Shown here piece after piece: positions 1 to 11,296 of a stretch of 64,000 nt of DNA (position 1 is the first letter of the stretch; every line of letters starts with the position of its first letter). Made by a program: the position numbers and the translations under genes. This stretch comes from Sisyra terminalis (lineage: Eukaryota > Arthropoda > Insecta > Neuroptera > Sisyridae), in the NCBI GenBank assembly GCA_958496175.1, contig OY292278.1, positions 39,866,001 through 39,930,000 of the forward strand, given 5' to 3'. The notes under the pieces were generated by a model. It was not told where the DNA came from and searched no databases. It saw nothing but the letters and a program-made list of their open reading frames with translations.

Positions 1-2280
1 TCATTGTAAATGGTTGGGTCCCTGACTGAATAGTTGGGTCCCGAATGGTGCTATTCAAGTGGAAAGGGGAATTTTGATAACTGCCACGCTAGTCGCTTGA
101 ATGAATCTTTATCTTACTCTTTTTCCACGGGTACCAAGCAGATGAACTCATTTTAATTACATCATGTGACTTATAACAATGTACTTATTACTTCTATCTT
201 TTATCTGTACCTTATCCTTAAACATCGATGACCAGATCTCTTGGCGGTGAGAATATAAGTTTTATTCTTAAGTAACGTAACATTATTGGTACTTTAGTCT
301 AAGGATTTTATCTATAATTTTATTAGGATAATTTCTCGTATTAGTTTTTGTTACCGTATCAAGAACACATGGTGTTCGCCGAAGCCGTAGGGCTCATATC
401 ATGTAATCACCCATTTTATTATCAATACATAATGCTTATAAAGCTAATGGTTTTCTTCAGGATCCTGAATTCCTCTAGCAATCACTGGACCTACCCTTAA
501 TCAAAAATACAAAAGTCCTAGGAAAATTATACCACTATATTGTAATTGAAACCAAATCTTTACCACTGAAACATTTGCCCTTTTTCTTCTTCATCGTGTT
601 GGGAACCTCTTCTCATAGTTCCTCTGTGGTAAAAAGTTCAAGGTTTTTTTTAAAAATTCGGGTTATTAATTTCAGAAGTACATACCTACTTTTGAAAACT
701 ATGATAATTAATTCTTGATATAGCAGTATTGCCTGTTGATTTACTTTAGCTGCATTTTACTGGAACTAATGTTCTTACTTAATCATCAATTATCTAATTA
801 ATTAAGGAATCACGAACATTTTGAATATTTTTGCCTTCCATTATATTTCAAACAAAATAAGGGACCCACTCGTTCGTCGCTACATTATCTTGTTTTGCTC
901 CTACAACTGGAAACTTGTTATTTAAAACGATTCAGAAGAAATGGGGTAGATTGTGCTGTGATAATGAAACCTTACGTATTTATCTTACGTATTTACCTCG
1001 TCTTATCTTATGTCCTATTTCTCTCCCACTCATTAATATCTTTGTTGGGAACCACGAGCCATCATCTTCATCACTATATCAAAACAAACATTTGTACTTT
1101 CTAAAGTAGCAAAGTTGAAATGAAATGAAACGAGACAGAGACGCTTTCATAAACTTTGTCGAACATTTCTAAATCTTTTCAACCAATTTTGATTGAATGA
1201 GAAAAAAAATTGTAAAGTTTTCATTTAAGATGAAACGGGGTAGAATAAACGTGGTTGGTATTAAAAGGATGGAAAAAAAACTAGGGATGAAATAATTATC
1301 AATTGAGGTAATTTCAACCCTCTGCTTTATTAATTAACCGACTTGAATTTGCAAGAAAACATTTTCTTTTTTCTTTTTTTTGTTAATCCCTTCAACTAAT
1401 TAAAGAGGGTTGTTTGGTGTTTTTTTTTTAAGTTAATTTGAAAAAATGAGACAACTGTTTCTGTCCAAGTGAAAAATGATGTGATTCGATGAGATCGGAG
1501 GGGATTGCGGGAGGATAGTCGGAGCCAAAAGCTCGGAGCTTTTTATAATGCTTGTTTGCAACGAGCATCTGTAATTACATTATAAAATTGTGTTTCTCAC
1601 GTGGGTCGTGAAAAGCTAACCAAAGCGAAGACGACGATGAAGACGAAAAAGTTCACTTTATACCCATTTTGTGTTTATTTGTGCTTTCGGTTAAGAAAAC
1701 ACAAAGTCAAAGAAAACAATATAAAAATAAAAGGTGGCAAGAGATGGAGATGGAGAGTGCAAAAATCCGTGTCTTAAAACATTGATGTTTGAGGTTTGTA
1801 TTTATTTTTTTTCAAGAGGTGTTTTTAAAATCGTTCTCACTTTCTTTTCCTCACTTTTGTGCGTTTTGTACGTTTTTCGTTCGCGTTTCGTTTCGTTTCG
1901 TTACCGTGGGGAAGACTTTGTCTACTTGATATCACCACTCAGTGCTTAATGGAACTTTTTTGTTTGAAAGTTTTTCTAAATCTATTAATATTATTGAACT
2001 TTACTTTTATGGACATTATATACCTACTCGTGGTTGATGTACTAAACGGGTTGATTCTATCATACTTTTGAAAACAACTTTTTTCACTTGATTTTTGTTT
2101 TTATAAAATGAATACTGAAATGTAGTACCTACACTAATAATAAATATAGTATAACAATTGGGAATTTGAAAAAAAAAATGATTTTTTTCATGTATTTTCA
2201 AACTTTATTATTAATAATATTGATATTTAATGCAAAAAACTTAAAAAAAATTTTTTTCAATTAATTATAACGATTAAAAA
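1..2280. other. No gene recognised
   Basis: AT-rich unique-looking sequence with only short, non-homologous open frames. Around 1490-1640 it is less AT-rich and contains a CACGTG box and a short AGCTCGGAGCT palindrome, which may be regulatory. I see no exon, RNA gene or transposon end that I can support. Confidence 0.5.
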
Positions 2281-2289
2281 TTGATAAAA

Positions 2290-2840
2290 TTTAAAAAAAA
2301 ATCACGTGACTATAAACGCGCCATGAGTGGTCACCATAGTTGTGACGTCATAATGTTATACATGGGAGGCTAGCTCAATGTTAATTTTGTGTTATAGCTA
2401 TTTAATAACAGTACAGCGTTTACAGCTAATACACGTGACTAGACAATAATATTGAAATTTTATTGCTAAAAAACGAGTCGTTAGTTGATTTCAATAAGCT
2501 ATGTGTGATAAAGGATTTATAAAAGCAAAGTCTGATAATATAAGTGCACTGCTTGAAATCATTTATTTCGACGTTTGCCATCTTGGGGAACATTTAAAAA
2601 CATTTTGTTAGGAGTTGTTTTTGAAGTATTCGTACATAATGGTACAAAACAAGAACGATAACTTTTAAGGTTCGACATTTTCATTATAAATTTCAATATT
2701 TAACTATCACAACAGAATTAAATCAATCAAAACACTGTACTTATTATTTCTGTATCAACTGCAATGAGTGACAACTAACATTAAGACGTCACACGCGCTC
2801 GGGTTTGTTCGGGAGCTGTCGGCGTGTTTTCGGTACTAGA
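2290..2840. repeat. Possible degenerate non-autonomous element
   Basis: The segment holds a CACGTG box (2303-2308), a TGACGTCA palindrome (2343-2350) and, in the opposite sense near 2783-2800, a GACGTCACACGCGC stretch. Paired inverted GACGTC motifs in otherwise AT-rich DNA suggest a worn foldback or MITE-like element. I could not define termini or a target duplication, so unique regulatory DNA is an equally good reading. Confidence 0.25.
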
Positions 2841-2964
2841 TTCAAAAAATTCAAAAATTAATTTTTATTTTGAAATAACTTTTAAATTATTGCAAAAAAA
2901 AAATAGTTTTGCTATAAAACTTATATATGATCTTTCCATTTATCACAAAAAAAAATCACAAACC

Positions 2965-3054
2965 CAATTGTAATATTCCAGTTCTATGTACAGATGCTTT
3001 GCATCTCTATAGAATGTATACTGGAAGTAAAATAAAGAAATAAATAAATAAAAA
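2965..3054 (+). mobile_element. Lone LINE 3' end with (TAAA)n tail
   Basis: About 90 bp is nearly identical to the 3' end of the LINE at 53.0-53.99 kb. It includes a stem-loop (2976-3026) in which TTCCAG pairs with CTGGAA and AGATGC pairs with GCATCT around a TTT loop, followed by AAATAAATAAATAAA. This is what very strong 5' truncation of a target-primed LINE insertion, or a stem-loop-tailed SINE, would leave. No clear target duplication is visible. Confidence 0.8.
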
Positions 3055-4775
3055 ATTTACCATTTCTTTTATTATTTTTTTCCAATCTTCTGTTGTGTAT
3101 GAAAGTTGGTAAAAACCTTAGCAGTGTGGTAGACGAAACATATAATTCTATAATCATGGCACTTTTTGCTATGATTTCTTTTCCAGAGCTTTCAGTGTAC
3201 CATAGATTGAAAGAAATAAATCATAATGGTTAAAACTTTGGAAACTTAGTATTGTATTTGTACCGAAATTAAGCACTCGAAACATAATTTTATGAAATTT
3301 TGTTCTTTGTGTTCGAAAATCTATTCATTAGGGTTACAGATTAATGAATTCCGAATGGAAATTCCAAGACAATTAATATGTTTAATGGGCAAATAAAGCT
3401 CATACGTTTTAAATAAACTTGCGCCCTTTTCAATCTTGTCAGTCCATTGGGAGTTGATCTCAACGATTGCAAGCCAGTAATGCATCTAATCATTCATTTA
3501 ACCGATCACTCACTCAATAATAAGTGAGTGAGTGCTGTTTGTACAAATGTGTGATTCGGATGAGCAATTTAAAGCGAACAGCGACTTGTAAAATCAAAAT
3601 TTCCGGCGCATTAATTTTTGATATTATAACGCGATCGGTCAAGCGTTAGCCCAAGCGCGCTCCGTGCCATTGTGGTCCTATTCCCATTAGAATAATACAG
3701 GCTATTAGGGCCGCAACACATGCCCTTATGTCAAGGGATGGCGCATCTGTTAATTTTTGCACCCTTATACATCAAGACATCCAATCTCTCTCAATCAACC
3801 ATCACCACCCGCCAAATTTGGACCAATTTTCAAGAAAAAAAAAACTTCAACTCGACCAGCTTTAATTTGGGATGAATTCGGGATACTCCCATTCATTTAA
3901 ATGTGAAATTTGCGAATTTTTCCACGTGGAATTTCAATTATTTTGTGGTTCCATTTAAATTAAAAACTTCACACACGTCATCCGTACTCATTTCGATTTG
4001 AATGTGCTACTTTTTAATTAAGATGTATCTTTAAATTTCAAGGGTTCGAATTACTGTTGTATTTTATTTGATGGTCCTTAATAAAATAGGCTTTATTAGG
4101 TAGTGATTTAAAAAGGGGAAAATGATGCGAGGGCTCAACAACATAAACGAAAATAAAGTTACACACATAGTAATTTACACGAGAAGGAGAGAAATATGGT
4201 GAAGATGTGTATGAATTGGGCATTTCTATAACAATATTTTGACACTCTAATGACTGAATAATAAATAGAGAGATGAGGATTTCTCTGTGGAATTATTTTA
4301 TGAAGTTAAGTTTGTTGTTACAGATAATGTATGATGATGGTTTCTGCAATAAATTGCTGTCGGAAAGATAATTGAAGCGTTAGCCTCTTTAAAAAAGTAT
4401 GATTTTGGCAACTTACATCATAATAAAAATTCTTACGTGAACACCAAATGAATTCCATTTATTGAAGTACACATATTAAATAAACTATCTTTAATAAATT
4501 AATTTCGTTTACTATTTATAATTGTTTTAGCTACCAAAAAGAACCAAAGGAAGAATAATTATTCTATTCATTCATAATTTTTTCGTTAACTTTGAGTAAT
4601 TTATATATTTAGTATTGACCAGATATAAAAATATGTAGAGCATCAAATTTGATATATACTCCTAGTTTACTAAAAATACGATATAAACTAACGATATATA
4701 AACTATAGTTCTTGTTATTAGCAACCTTCTTTAGTGATCATCAAACAGTATAGTTGCTTGACATCTAAAATAATT
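3055..4775. other. No gene recognised; one complex non-coding island
   Basis: Mostly AT-rich. Around 3600-3790 the sequence is more complex and less AT-rich, with GCGATCGG and GCGCGC motifs and no open frame. It resembles conserved non-coding DNA but only comparison with related genomes can tell. A short AGTGAGTGAGTG run lies near 3525. Confidence 0.4.
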
Positions 4776-5046
4776 ATACCAAATAATAGATGATAAAATT
4801 CAGATCTCAACTTTTATATTTTTTAAATAAGAAGACAATTCAAGTTATTTAAGATCTTTTTGTTTTTTATTTTTTATTTAATATTTTTATTATTCAATTA
4901 GCTACGTTTCGTTACTAATCGTAACTTCTTCAGGCTTCTTGATTTACAAAAATAAAATATTTTTAATTTAAATTCAATAAATATTTTTTTTTATTATTTT
5001 ATTTTATTTTTATATTGTCGTCTTATTTAAAAAATACCAAATAATA
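4776..5046 (-). mobile_element. Short Penelope-type element carrying a hammerhead-like motif
   Basis: A 13-bp direct repeat ATACCAAATAATA (4776-4788 and 5034-5046) brackets about 245 bp. Inside is an inverted repeat of about 23 bp with one mismatch (4817-4839 against 5014-5036), and between the arms a minus-strand hammerhead-like core. Direct repeats of this length and a hammerhead motif are typical of Penelope-like elements. No coding sequence is present, so it would be a terminal-repeat remnant or a non-autonomous derivative. Confidence 0.5.
4904..4934 (-). ncRNA. Hammerhead-like ribozyme motif, Penelope type
   Basis: Read on the minus strand: CTGAAGA (RC of 4927-4933), a stem II of GTTA/TAAC around a 7-nt loop, then GAAAC (RC of 4906-4910) followed by GTA. 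This fits the hammerhead core CUGANGA, stem II, GAAA, NUH, with the very short stem III reported for Penelope-like elements. Activity is unproven. Confidence 0.45.
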
Positions 5047-5400
5047 ATCATGTATTTTTAAGACCATTAGTTCAATTTATAATTTACTTTTAATGAATAT
5101 TATTTCATGAAATTTTATACACTAGTCACAATATGTTTTTATAAAATGTTTTAATGCTTAGTTTTTCAGTATTAGTATTTCTCTCAACGGTATACGCTCT
5201 TTTGATTAGACCTCATTGGAGTGACAATTATTAAGTATATGGTTACAAGTATAGGTAAAAATGTAAAGCTCTAAGCCCAATCTAAACCATATCTTACAAA
5301 ACAATTGAAACTTCATCAAGCGCCTGGAACGTTCTCTGATTTCAGAATAAAGATCGAATACAAAAATTCACGAAAACTCAAATCCATCCCTGACACTAAG

Positions 5401-5450
5401 TTCGATTCTTGTATCGAGCAAATTTTCAATATTTCTCGATTTACGGTTTA
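5401..5450 (+). repeat. SINE fragment
   Basis: About 44 bp beginning TTCGATTCTTGTATCGAGC matches the middle of the SINE at 60.1 kb almost base for base, including the CGATATTTCTCGATT-like stretch. The 5' promoter half and the 3' tail are not recognisable. Confidence 0.6.
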
Positions 5451-6540
5451 AATTCACCCTAAAATTTTCGCTAAAAACTTTAATAACTTTTAGGTGCGAA
5501 AAATAACATTAAAACAAAAATTTTGATGTACAATTTATGATCAAAATTATTAAAGACTTTTCTAGCGAAGGTGTCTAATTTTAGTAGATTAATTAATTTT
5601 TTAAAGAGTATCTGAAGTTACTTTGAGAATCTAATTGCACTTTGGAAAATTTCTTTTACTTAAATACTTATCTTAAGTTATTTAAAAGTTACTTAAGAGG
5701 GTAATTTTTTTAGTCACTTTGTATATTATGTATTGTATCATATTAGGTATAGTTCTTTAGTAATCAGATAATGTTTTTCTTATCATTATAAATTTAAAAA
5801 AAAAAAGAAAATATGTTTGGCTGATTCCCTATAAATACAACGCACTTTAAAACGATAGAAGATTAATATAAGAGGTATAAGTTGAATCTTATTGAACAAA
5901 TGAAAATAAAAAAAATATTCCTAATCTCTTGGTTTTTTGATATACCTAATCACTAAGTTACTTTTCGATAACTAAGATACTTCTTGAGTTACAAGACACA
6001 GTTCTTTTTAAAAAGTATCTAAGATACTAGTAGCTTTCTGCCAAAAAGTAAAAGAACTAAGATATGGTATCTTAGTTACTTTAAAGTAACTAAGATATTT
6101 TTTTCTGATAGCTTTGTTTATAGTATAAAGTTTCTGAAAACAGACATTTTTGAAATCAGAGTTTTTTTCCCATATGATGATATTTTGTACAAAATCGACC
6201 TCTGAATGTTGATAAGTCAGATATTTTGCCATATTTTTTTTAATGCTTTCTTCTAATTCTCGCCATATATATGTACTATGACTATAAAGACTGTCGTTTA
6301 TTTGCTTTATCTGTTTTAGCAAAGAATTTATTAAAAACATGAAGAATAGTATTTCTATTTATCATCTAAAGTTGAATGTTATTCTTAAAACTGATGATTA
6401 AAAAATCCACGCGTCTTATTGGAATCCTTATCCACAATTTTCCTTCTTCAGATTACAGAGTATTGTTTATAGATCCACAAACATTCCGATTTTTTTGGTT
6501 TAAAAGTTTGGAAGTCATTTTCTGTGCTTTATCAATGGAT
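5451..6540. other. No gene recognised; cluster of CTAAGATA motifs
   Basis: AT-rich. Between about 5940 and 6100 the motif AACTAAGATAC recurs at least five times in both orientations. A minus-strand open frame of 110 codons (6008-6340) has no features I recognise and lies on the repeated motif, so I do not call it a gene. Confidence 0.4.
6068..6097. repeat. 30-bp perfect palindrome
   Basis: The 30 bases read the same on both strands, with TATCTTAGTTACTTT as the left half and its exact complement as the right half, and no spacer. The flanks do not extend the symmetry. It could be the centre of a decayed foldback element. Confidence 0.9.
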
Positions 6541-6950
6541 TCTTTACCAAAACTCATTTTCCAAGACCATTTAGCTACTTAATTTTATTTGTGCAAATCA
6601 GCACGTTAATGCTGATTGTGGACCCATAAATAGAACGTTTGAGTTTGCTACTTTTTAAACCAATTTGTTTTCCCAGCAAATCCTAGAACGTAAGCAAGTA
6701 TTGACTTGTTGAATTTTGTCATTTGAGTGAAGGATGATTTACATTTTCTTTACCAAAACTCATTTTCCAAGACCATTTAGCTACTTGATTTTGATTTGTG
6801 CAAATCAGTACGCCTTTTGCTAATTCTGGAACCATAAATAGCATGTTTGAGTCTGCGTTTATAAATTGATTTGTTTCCTCTGTACATATTGGAACCCAAG
6901 AAAGGATTTTCTTGTTGAATTTTACCAGTTGATTTACATTTTAAGGGAGA
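6541..6950. repeat. Tandem duplication, period about 206 bp
   Basis: TCTTTACCAAAACTCATTTT starts at 6541 and again at 6747, and both copies continue with CCAAGACCATTTAGCTACTT and GTGCAAATCAG. The copies diverge in the middle through short indels. On the minus strand both encode a short shared peptide around VAKWSWKMSFGK, but frames are broken and I do not recognise the family. Confidence 0.8.
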
Positions 6951-6954
6951 TTAA

Positions 6955-7739
6955 AGGACTTCTATTGCAGCTTTAAAATCAGAGTTCCTTAAAAAAATTA
7001 TCGATTTTTTAAGATGATATCATTAAATGTTTTCCTGTAGGCATGCGACGATGATGTTGAATTTTTCTAGAAATACTCTCGATACTTGTCCTGGTCTTAC
7101 ATATGTAAGTTTTGAGGAATTCTCTCCCCATATTTTAGCACCTTTCCGAATGTTTTGGTCTATTGGTGAACCATTCATTATTACCGTATTTTATTTACTA
7201 TTCAAGGACTTATTAAGATCCAAAAAACATATCAAACCTGAATTTTTATTTCTTATTACATTGTGTAATATATCACTTATGCATTTTCATGCATTATCTG
7301 CAGTAAACCTATCAAATCGGTCTAGATAGTAATTTTTTAAATCAAAGAAATTAAGATTGCAAGTATAAGTGAAAAAAGTGTTATTGGAAACTTAAATTAA
7401 AATAAGAATTATAAAAAAAAACAATCAAAGTTCTGCAGATGGATGAAGTGGAGTGAAAGGTTAGGAAAGAGGATAATAATTTATCCTTTTACCTTTTGAC
7501 ATCCTACCAAAGAAAACTCATCTCGAGACAAAACAAAAGCTATATATTTCAGATGAATGCGTCCGTGAATATATCATCTTGCGTTGCAGCCTCCAAGATG
7601 GCAAAGTAAAATATCCTCAAATACAAACGCTAGGTGGATATGTACATAGTCTTGAGGTGTAGAAACGATGTCAATGTGTGTGTTGAGGCCGTATCTACTC
7701 ACGTGCTATGAAACTTAGGATGATCTACATGGAATGAGT
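6955..7739. other. No gene recognised
   Basis: AT-rich sequence. An open frame of 100 codons at 7027-7329 shows no recognisable domain. Confidence 0.4.
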
Positions 7740-8170
7740 TCAAAGAAAACGGACAAAAAATTGAGGCTGAAAAGGAGAAAGAAAAAAAAATAAAACGGGA
7801 AAAATGTGTACAAAGGGAGCAGACGGTAAAATCGTACGAAATATCCACAAATATATTCGAGGGAAATTTACATAAAACAAATGACTGGACTCATTCGTGC
7901 AAGAAAAGTTATCTCGTATTTCATTTCTCATAACGTTCCACGGTCCCCGTTTTGAGTTCGCCCGATTTTCGCCGCCCGATATATAGATGTGAAGCGTTAT
8001 GTTATTTTGAAATGGTGGCAGAAATGGTGTGTGGTAGAGTTGATTTTGTGGCGCTACCTCGCAACACTGCCGTCCCACTTGCCTGCCATCATCGAGGTAT
8101 ATTTCCCACGGGATTCGAACCAACAACCGCATTCTGACAGCTTTCGCTATTGCCCGCACTCACCGAACAT
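7740..8170 (-). repeat. GC-richer island with a tRNA-like B box
   Basis: On the minus strand (about 8100-8165) the sequence TAGCGAAAGCTGT resembles a worn A box, and GGTTCGAATCC is an exact B box. The flanking bases do not form a proper T stem, so this is not a functional tRNA; a tRNA-derived SINE head is the simplest reading. Long open frames on both strands here are a by-product of the higher GC content. Confidence 0.35.
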
Positions 8171-8837
8171 TGTAACTGTTTATCCACTGGAAAATGTCAT
8201 CGCTTTGTACGAGGGTTTGTTAGATTATTGTATATATATTTTCGATTTTTTTTTCCACAAAACACTTTTAATCAGTAACACTTCCATGAACAAATCGGAC
8301 AATGAAAAATATTGTAAATAACATAATTTTTTTATAAACCAACAAATCAATACTTAAAAAAGGAAAATTTGCGAAAAAATTAATAAACCTTTATTAACTT
8401 TATTAAATAGTTTTTAATGAACTACGAAGCGTTGCGTTAAATAAAAATTTCTCATAACTAACAAAATCCAAAACCTTCAACTTTTCTTAAATTTATAACA
8501 ATAAAGATTCAGTATTATTTCTATTTTATCGCAACTTTAGCCAACGAATAATTTGGGCTAAATGGATATTGATAGATATTGATAGTAAATTGAATTGTGG
8601 GAAAGAACAATTTTTAATTTTATAGTGGATAGAAATCGTAGAAAAAGGATAAGAAAGAAACCAAAATTAATTGGGTAAGAAAAATTGGTGCAAAAGAATT
8701 ACGTCCACTCATCGCTATTATGATCGCTTTTATGAATTCGATGCAGTTCTCATATATTTACAACTTTATGTGCCTTTAATAAATTAATATTGCTACTTGC
8801 CCCGTTGGCCAACCCCTTTATAAATATTATCAATACT
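8171..8837. other. No gene recognised
   Basis: AT-rich, low complexity in places; nothing I can assign. Confidence 0.4.
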
Positions 8838-9790
8838 AGCTAATCTCCGCAACTTCGTCTGCGTAACGTAGGTGTATATTATGTCGATTATGTGTTCTTT
8901 TCAAATTTGTCATTTGTAGTGGTATACGAAAATTTTTATTTTCTTATTTTTTTTACGAAAAACATAGTCATACTTAAAAACACTATTTTGTCAACTTTAA
9001 AAAGACACATTTAATAAACTCTTGCAAAGAATAAAATTGTTCTATGTAATAATCAATTAATTTTCAAAAAATATTTATAATTATCTAAAAAAAGTATATC
9101 TATTGCGTATAGCTACGATAGGTACTACCGTAGACCAAATAATCTGTAAATCAATCAGCATCTATACATAAATAAAAAATATCGCCAAGTTCAATAAAGT
9201 CGGTCTTAATTATAAGTAAACAGCGGTGACCATGCGACATTTTTCAAATAACTTACATTTTTATACTTGTGATTTCTTTCGAATGGAATGTTCAAATTGA
9301 ATAACTCAAAAAGTCATATAATGGTATTGAAGCAAACTTAAATATGAAGTCATTTATTTTGATAAGGATTAATCCCAAAGTATAAATAAAAGAGCTTTTA
9401 TAACGGTGGCATTTATATATTTTTTTTAAATGAAAAAAAAACACTTATTGTGACATAACTATAATAGTTAGACATATGCTGTCGCACTATATTTTTGTAG
9501 ATAATGATATGCTCTGCAAAATCGTACTACATTATTTTGTTCTATAACCAATAGTTTTCGCAGCGCACGCGATAAAAGAATGTTTTTTGGTAATTTTTTC
9601 AGACCTTGGGTTACATTATTGGAGTTTTAGTATAGATCCTTAACTTTTTTGAAAATTTAATATAGCTTATGTTCACCGGAAATAGTGTAGCTTCCCAACA
9701 GTGAAAGAATTTTTCAAATCGGTCAAGTAGTTTCGGAGCCTATTCAAAGCAAACAAACAATCAAATCTTTCTTCTTTATAATAATAGAAG
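8838..9790 (+). mobile_element. RTE-like interspersed repeat, degenerate
   Basis: The left edge reads CTAGCTAATCTCCGCAACTT and the right part runs AATCGGTCAAGTAGTTTCGG, then CAAACAAACAATCAAATC and CTTTATAATAATAG. From general knowledge, this head and tail recur in many insect genomes as ends of RTE-type LINEs or their short derivatives. The interior has no usable reading frame. Class assignment is from memory of the ends and is uncertain. Confidence 0.45.
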
Positions 9791-9808
9791 ATTACAGCAG
9801 ACAGCATA

Positions 9809-10445
9809 TACAGTCCCTGGCCATATTAATAGACGCACTATAGATTTTGTTTAAAACTTGAAATTAGAGCTATTTTATTTTGAGTCCATATTTTTGATTG
9901 GGTATAACTTTCCTGTACAAATTTTATTTTTTTCGCTTATTACCAATTAAGGAGACCAAAAATCATATTTACGAAAAAATAAATCTGTACCATCAAATTA
10001 ATTAAGCATCTTCTTAATTATGGTGAGCTGAATAGTTTAATATTTAATTGAAAGCCCGTTTATTGATATTTAAATTCCCATTCTGCGCAGTGTACTGTCT
10101 ATGTAAGACAATACCGTCTGTTGTAATTGTGGATGATGATTTCATAAGTGAATATTATTTCTAAGGACTATTTTTCTGATATGACTCCTTTGTAGCTACT
10201 TTTATCTTCAGCATTTTTCATATATTTTCAATGGATATAAAATCATAGCTATTGTCCTAAAGTAGAGTATTAGCGATAATAAACAAAGTTTTACTCTTAC
10301 CCAAAAATTATATTTCTTAAAAATCAGTACCAATTTTTATAATATAAAAAGTAAACAATATAAAGTTTATTAAGTTTAATTTGGTAGAATATGTACATTT
10401 TGTATAAAATCATAAGTGCGTCTAATAATATGACTAGGGACTGTA
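9809..10445. mobile_element. Tc1/mariner-type MITE with TA target duplication
   Basis: A 633-bp element (9811-10443) has near-perfect terminal inverted repeats of about 30 bp beginning CAGTCCCTGGCCATATTA on the left and the complement of CAGTCCCTAGTCATATTA on the right. TA dinucleotides flank both ends. There is no coding capacity. The first 15 bases of the terminus match the left end at 47,679, upstream of the Tc1-like transposase, so that family may have mobilised it. Confidence 0.85.
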
Positions 10446-10624
10446 CGATAAAATGTGTAAAAGATCGCGAAGTAATTTGAACTATCATTTTTATAAAAAT
10501 CAATCTTTATATATTTAAATTAGAATATAATATTTAAGAATATACGACTTGGTTTTTTGTGACTTAAAGGTAGTTATACCCCTGTTAGCACCAAAACTCG
10601 TGAAAAATAAATTAAGATAATTAA

Positions 10625-11270
10625 ACATATAGCCATTATAACGGATACAACAACTCAATCGTAGACAAAATAATATCGAAATTTACTAAAAAATCCATTC
10701 TACCAACTCCACCAAAAGAAAAAAAAACATATAAAATCAAACTTCAATAATATATTTATTTTTACAATTGCTAACTTCCTAAAGAAAAATAACTTCAATA
10801 TTGCATTTTCAACAAACAACAACATGATAAAAATTCTTAAACCATTGGAGAACAACCACTTTACAATGAAAAATAAAACTAAAATATATAAAATTAAATG
10901 TGTTTCTATGGAAAATTCTGCATTGGCCCAACTGGTAGATTTTTTGGAACAAGATATAAGGATTATATACCCAAGAAACTTACTTCAACAACAACTTCAA
11001 ATTTTGCAAAACACCTTTATGACGAAAATTATCAATGCTTAAATTTCGAAACAAATTTAAAGCCATTACATATTTGCAAGAAAGGATCACATGTGAATAC
11101 CCTGGAAGAATATGAAATAAACAAAGAACACAAACTAGATCCTAATAACATCCTTAACGACAAATTATATAAAACAAACAACCTATATGAAATTTGTTTA
11201 CAACTGACAAAATAACCATTACCTGGTGACGACACCGAAAAACTGTTGAAACGAGTGATAATATAGAAGA
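10625..11270 (+). pseudogene. Penelope-like element fragment: RT end plus GIY-YIG endonuclease
   Basis: Penelope-like elements encode a reverse transcriptase joined to a GIY-YIG endonuclease and insert with variable target duplications. The left part corresponds to the RT thumb/linker, including the Lys-Pro-Leu-Glu-Asn region at about 10,840. From 10,898 a second frame runs 105 codons to a stop at 11,215 and shows the endonuclease signature FCIGPTGRFF followed by RYKDYI. In the family the core is FYIGQTGR-like, so the second Tyr has become Cys here. At least one frameshift separates the two parts. It is paralogous to the copy at 13.47-14.3 kb and is non-functional. Confidence 0.8.
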
Positions 11271-11296
11271 AATTGAGTCTTAGGACATATATTATT

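Noticed and set aside
6008..6340. 110-codon minus-strand frame
   Set aside because: It overlaps the CTAAGATA repeat cluster and the palindrome, and shows no family signature.
7740..8159. 139-codon minus-strand frame
   Set aside because: It starts with GTG and overlaps long frames on the opposite strand in a GC-richer, tRNA-like repeat. Composition explains it.
8090..8170. Functional tRNA gene on the minus strand
   Set aside because: The B box is exact but the T stem does not pair and no acceptor stem can be drawn.
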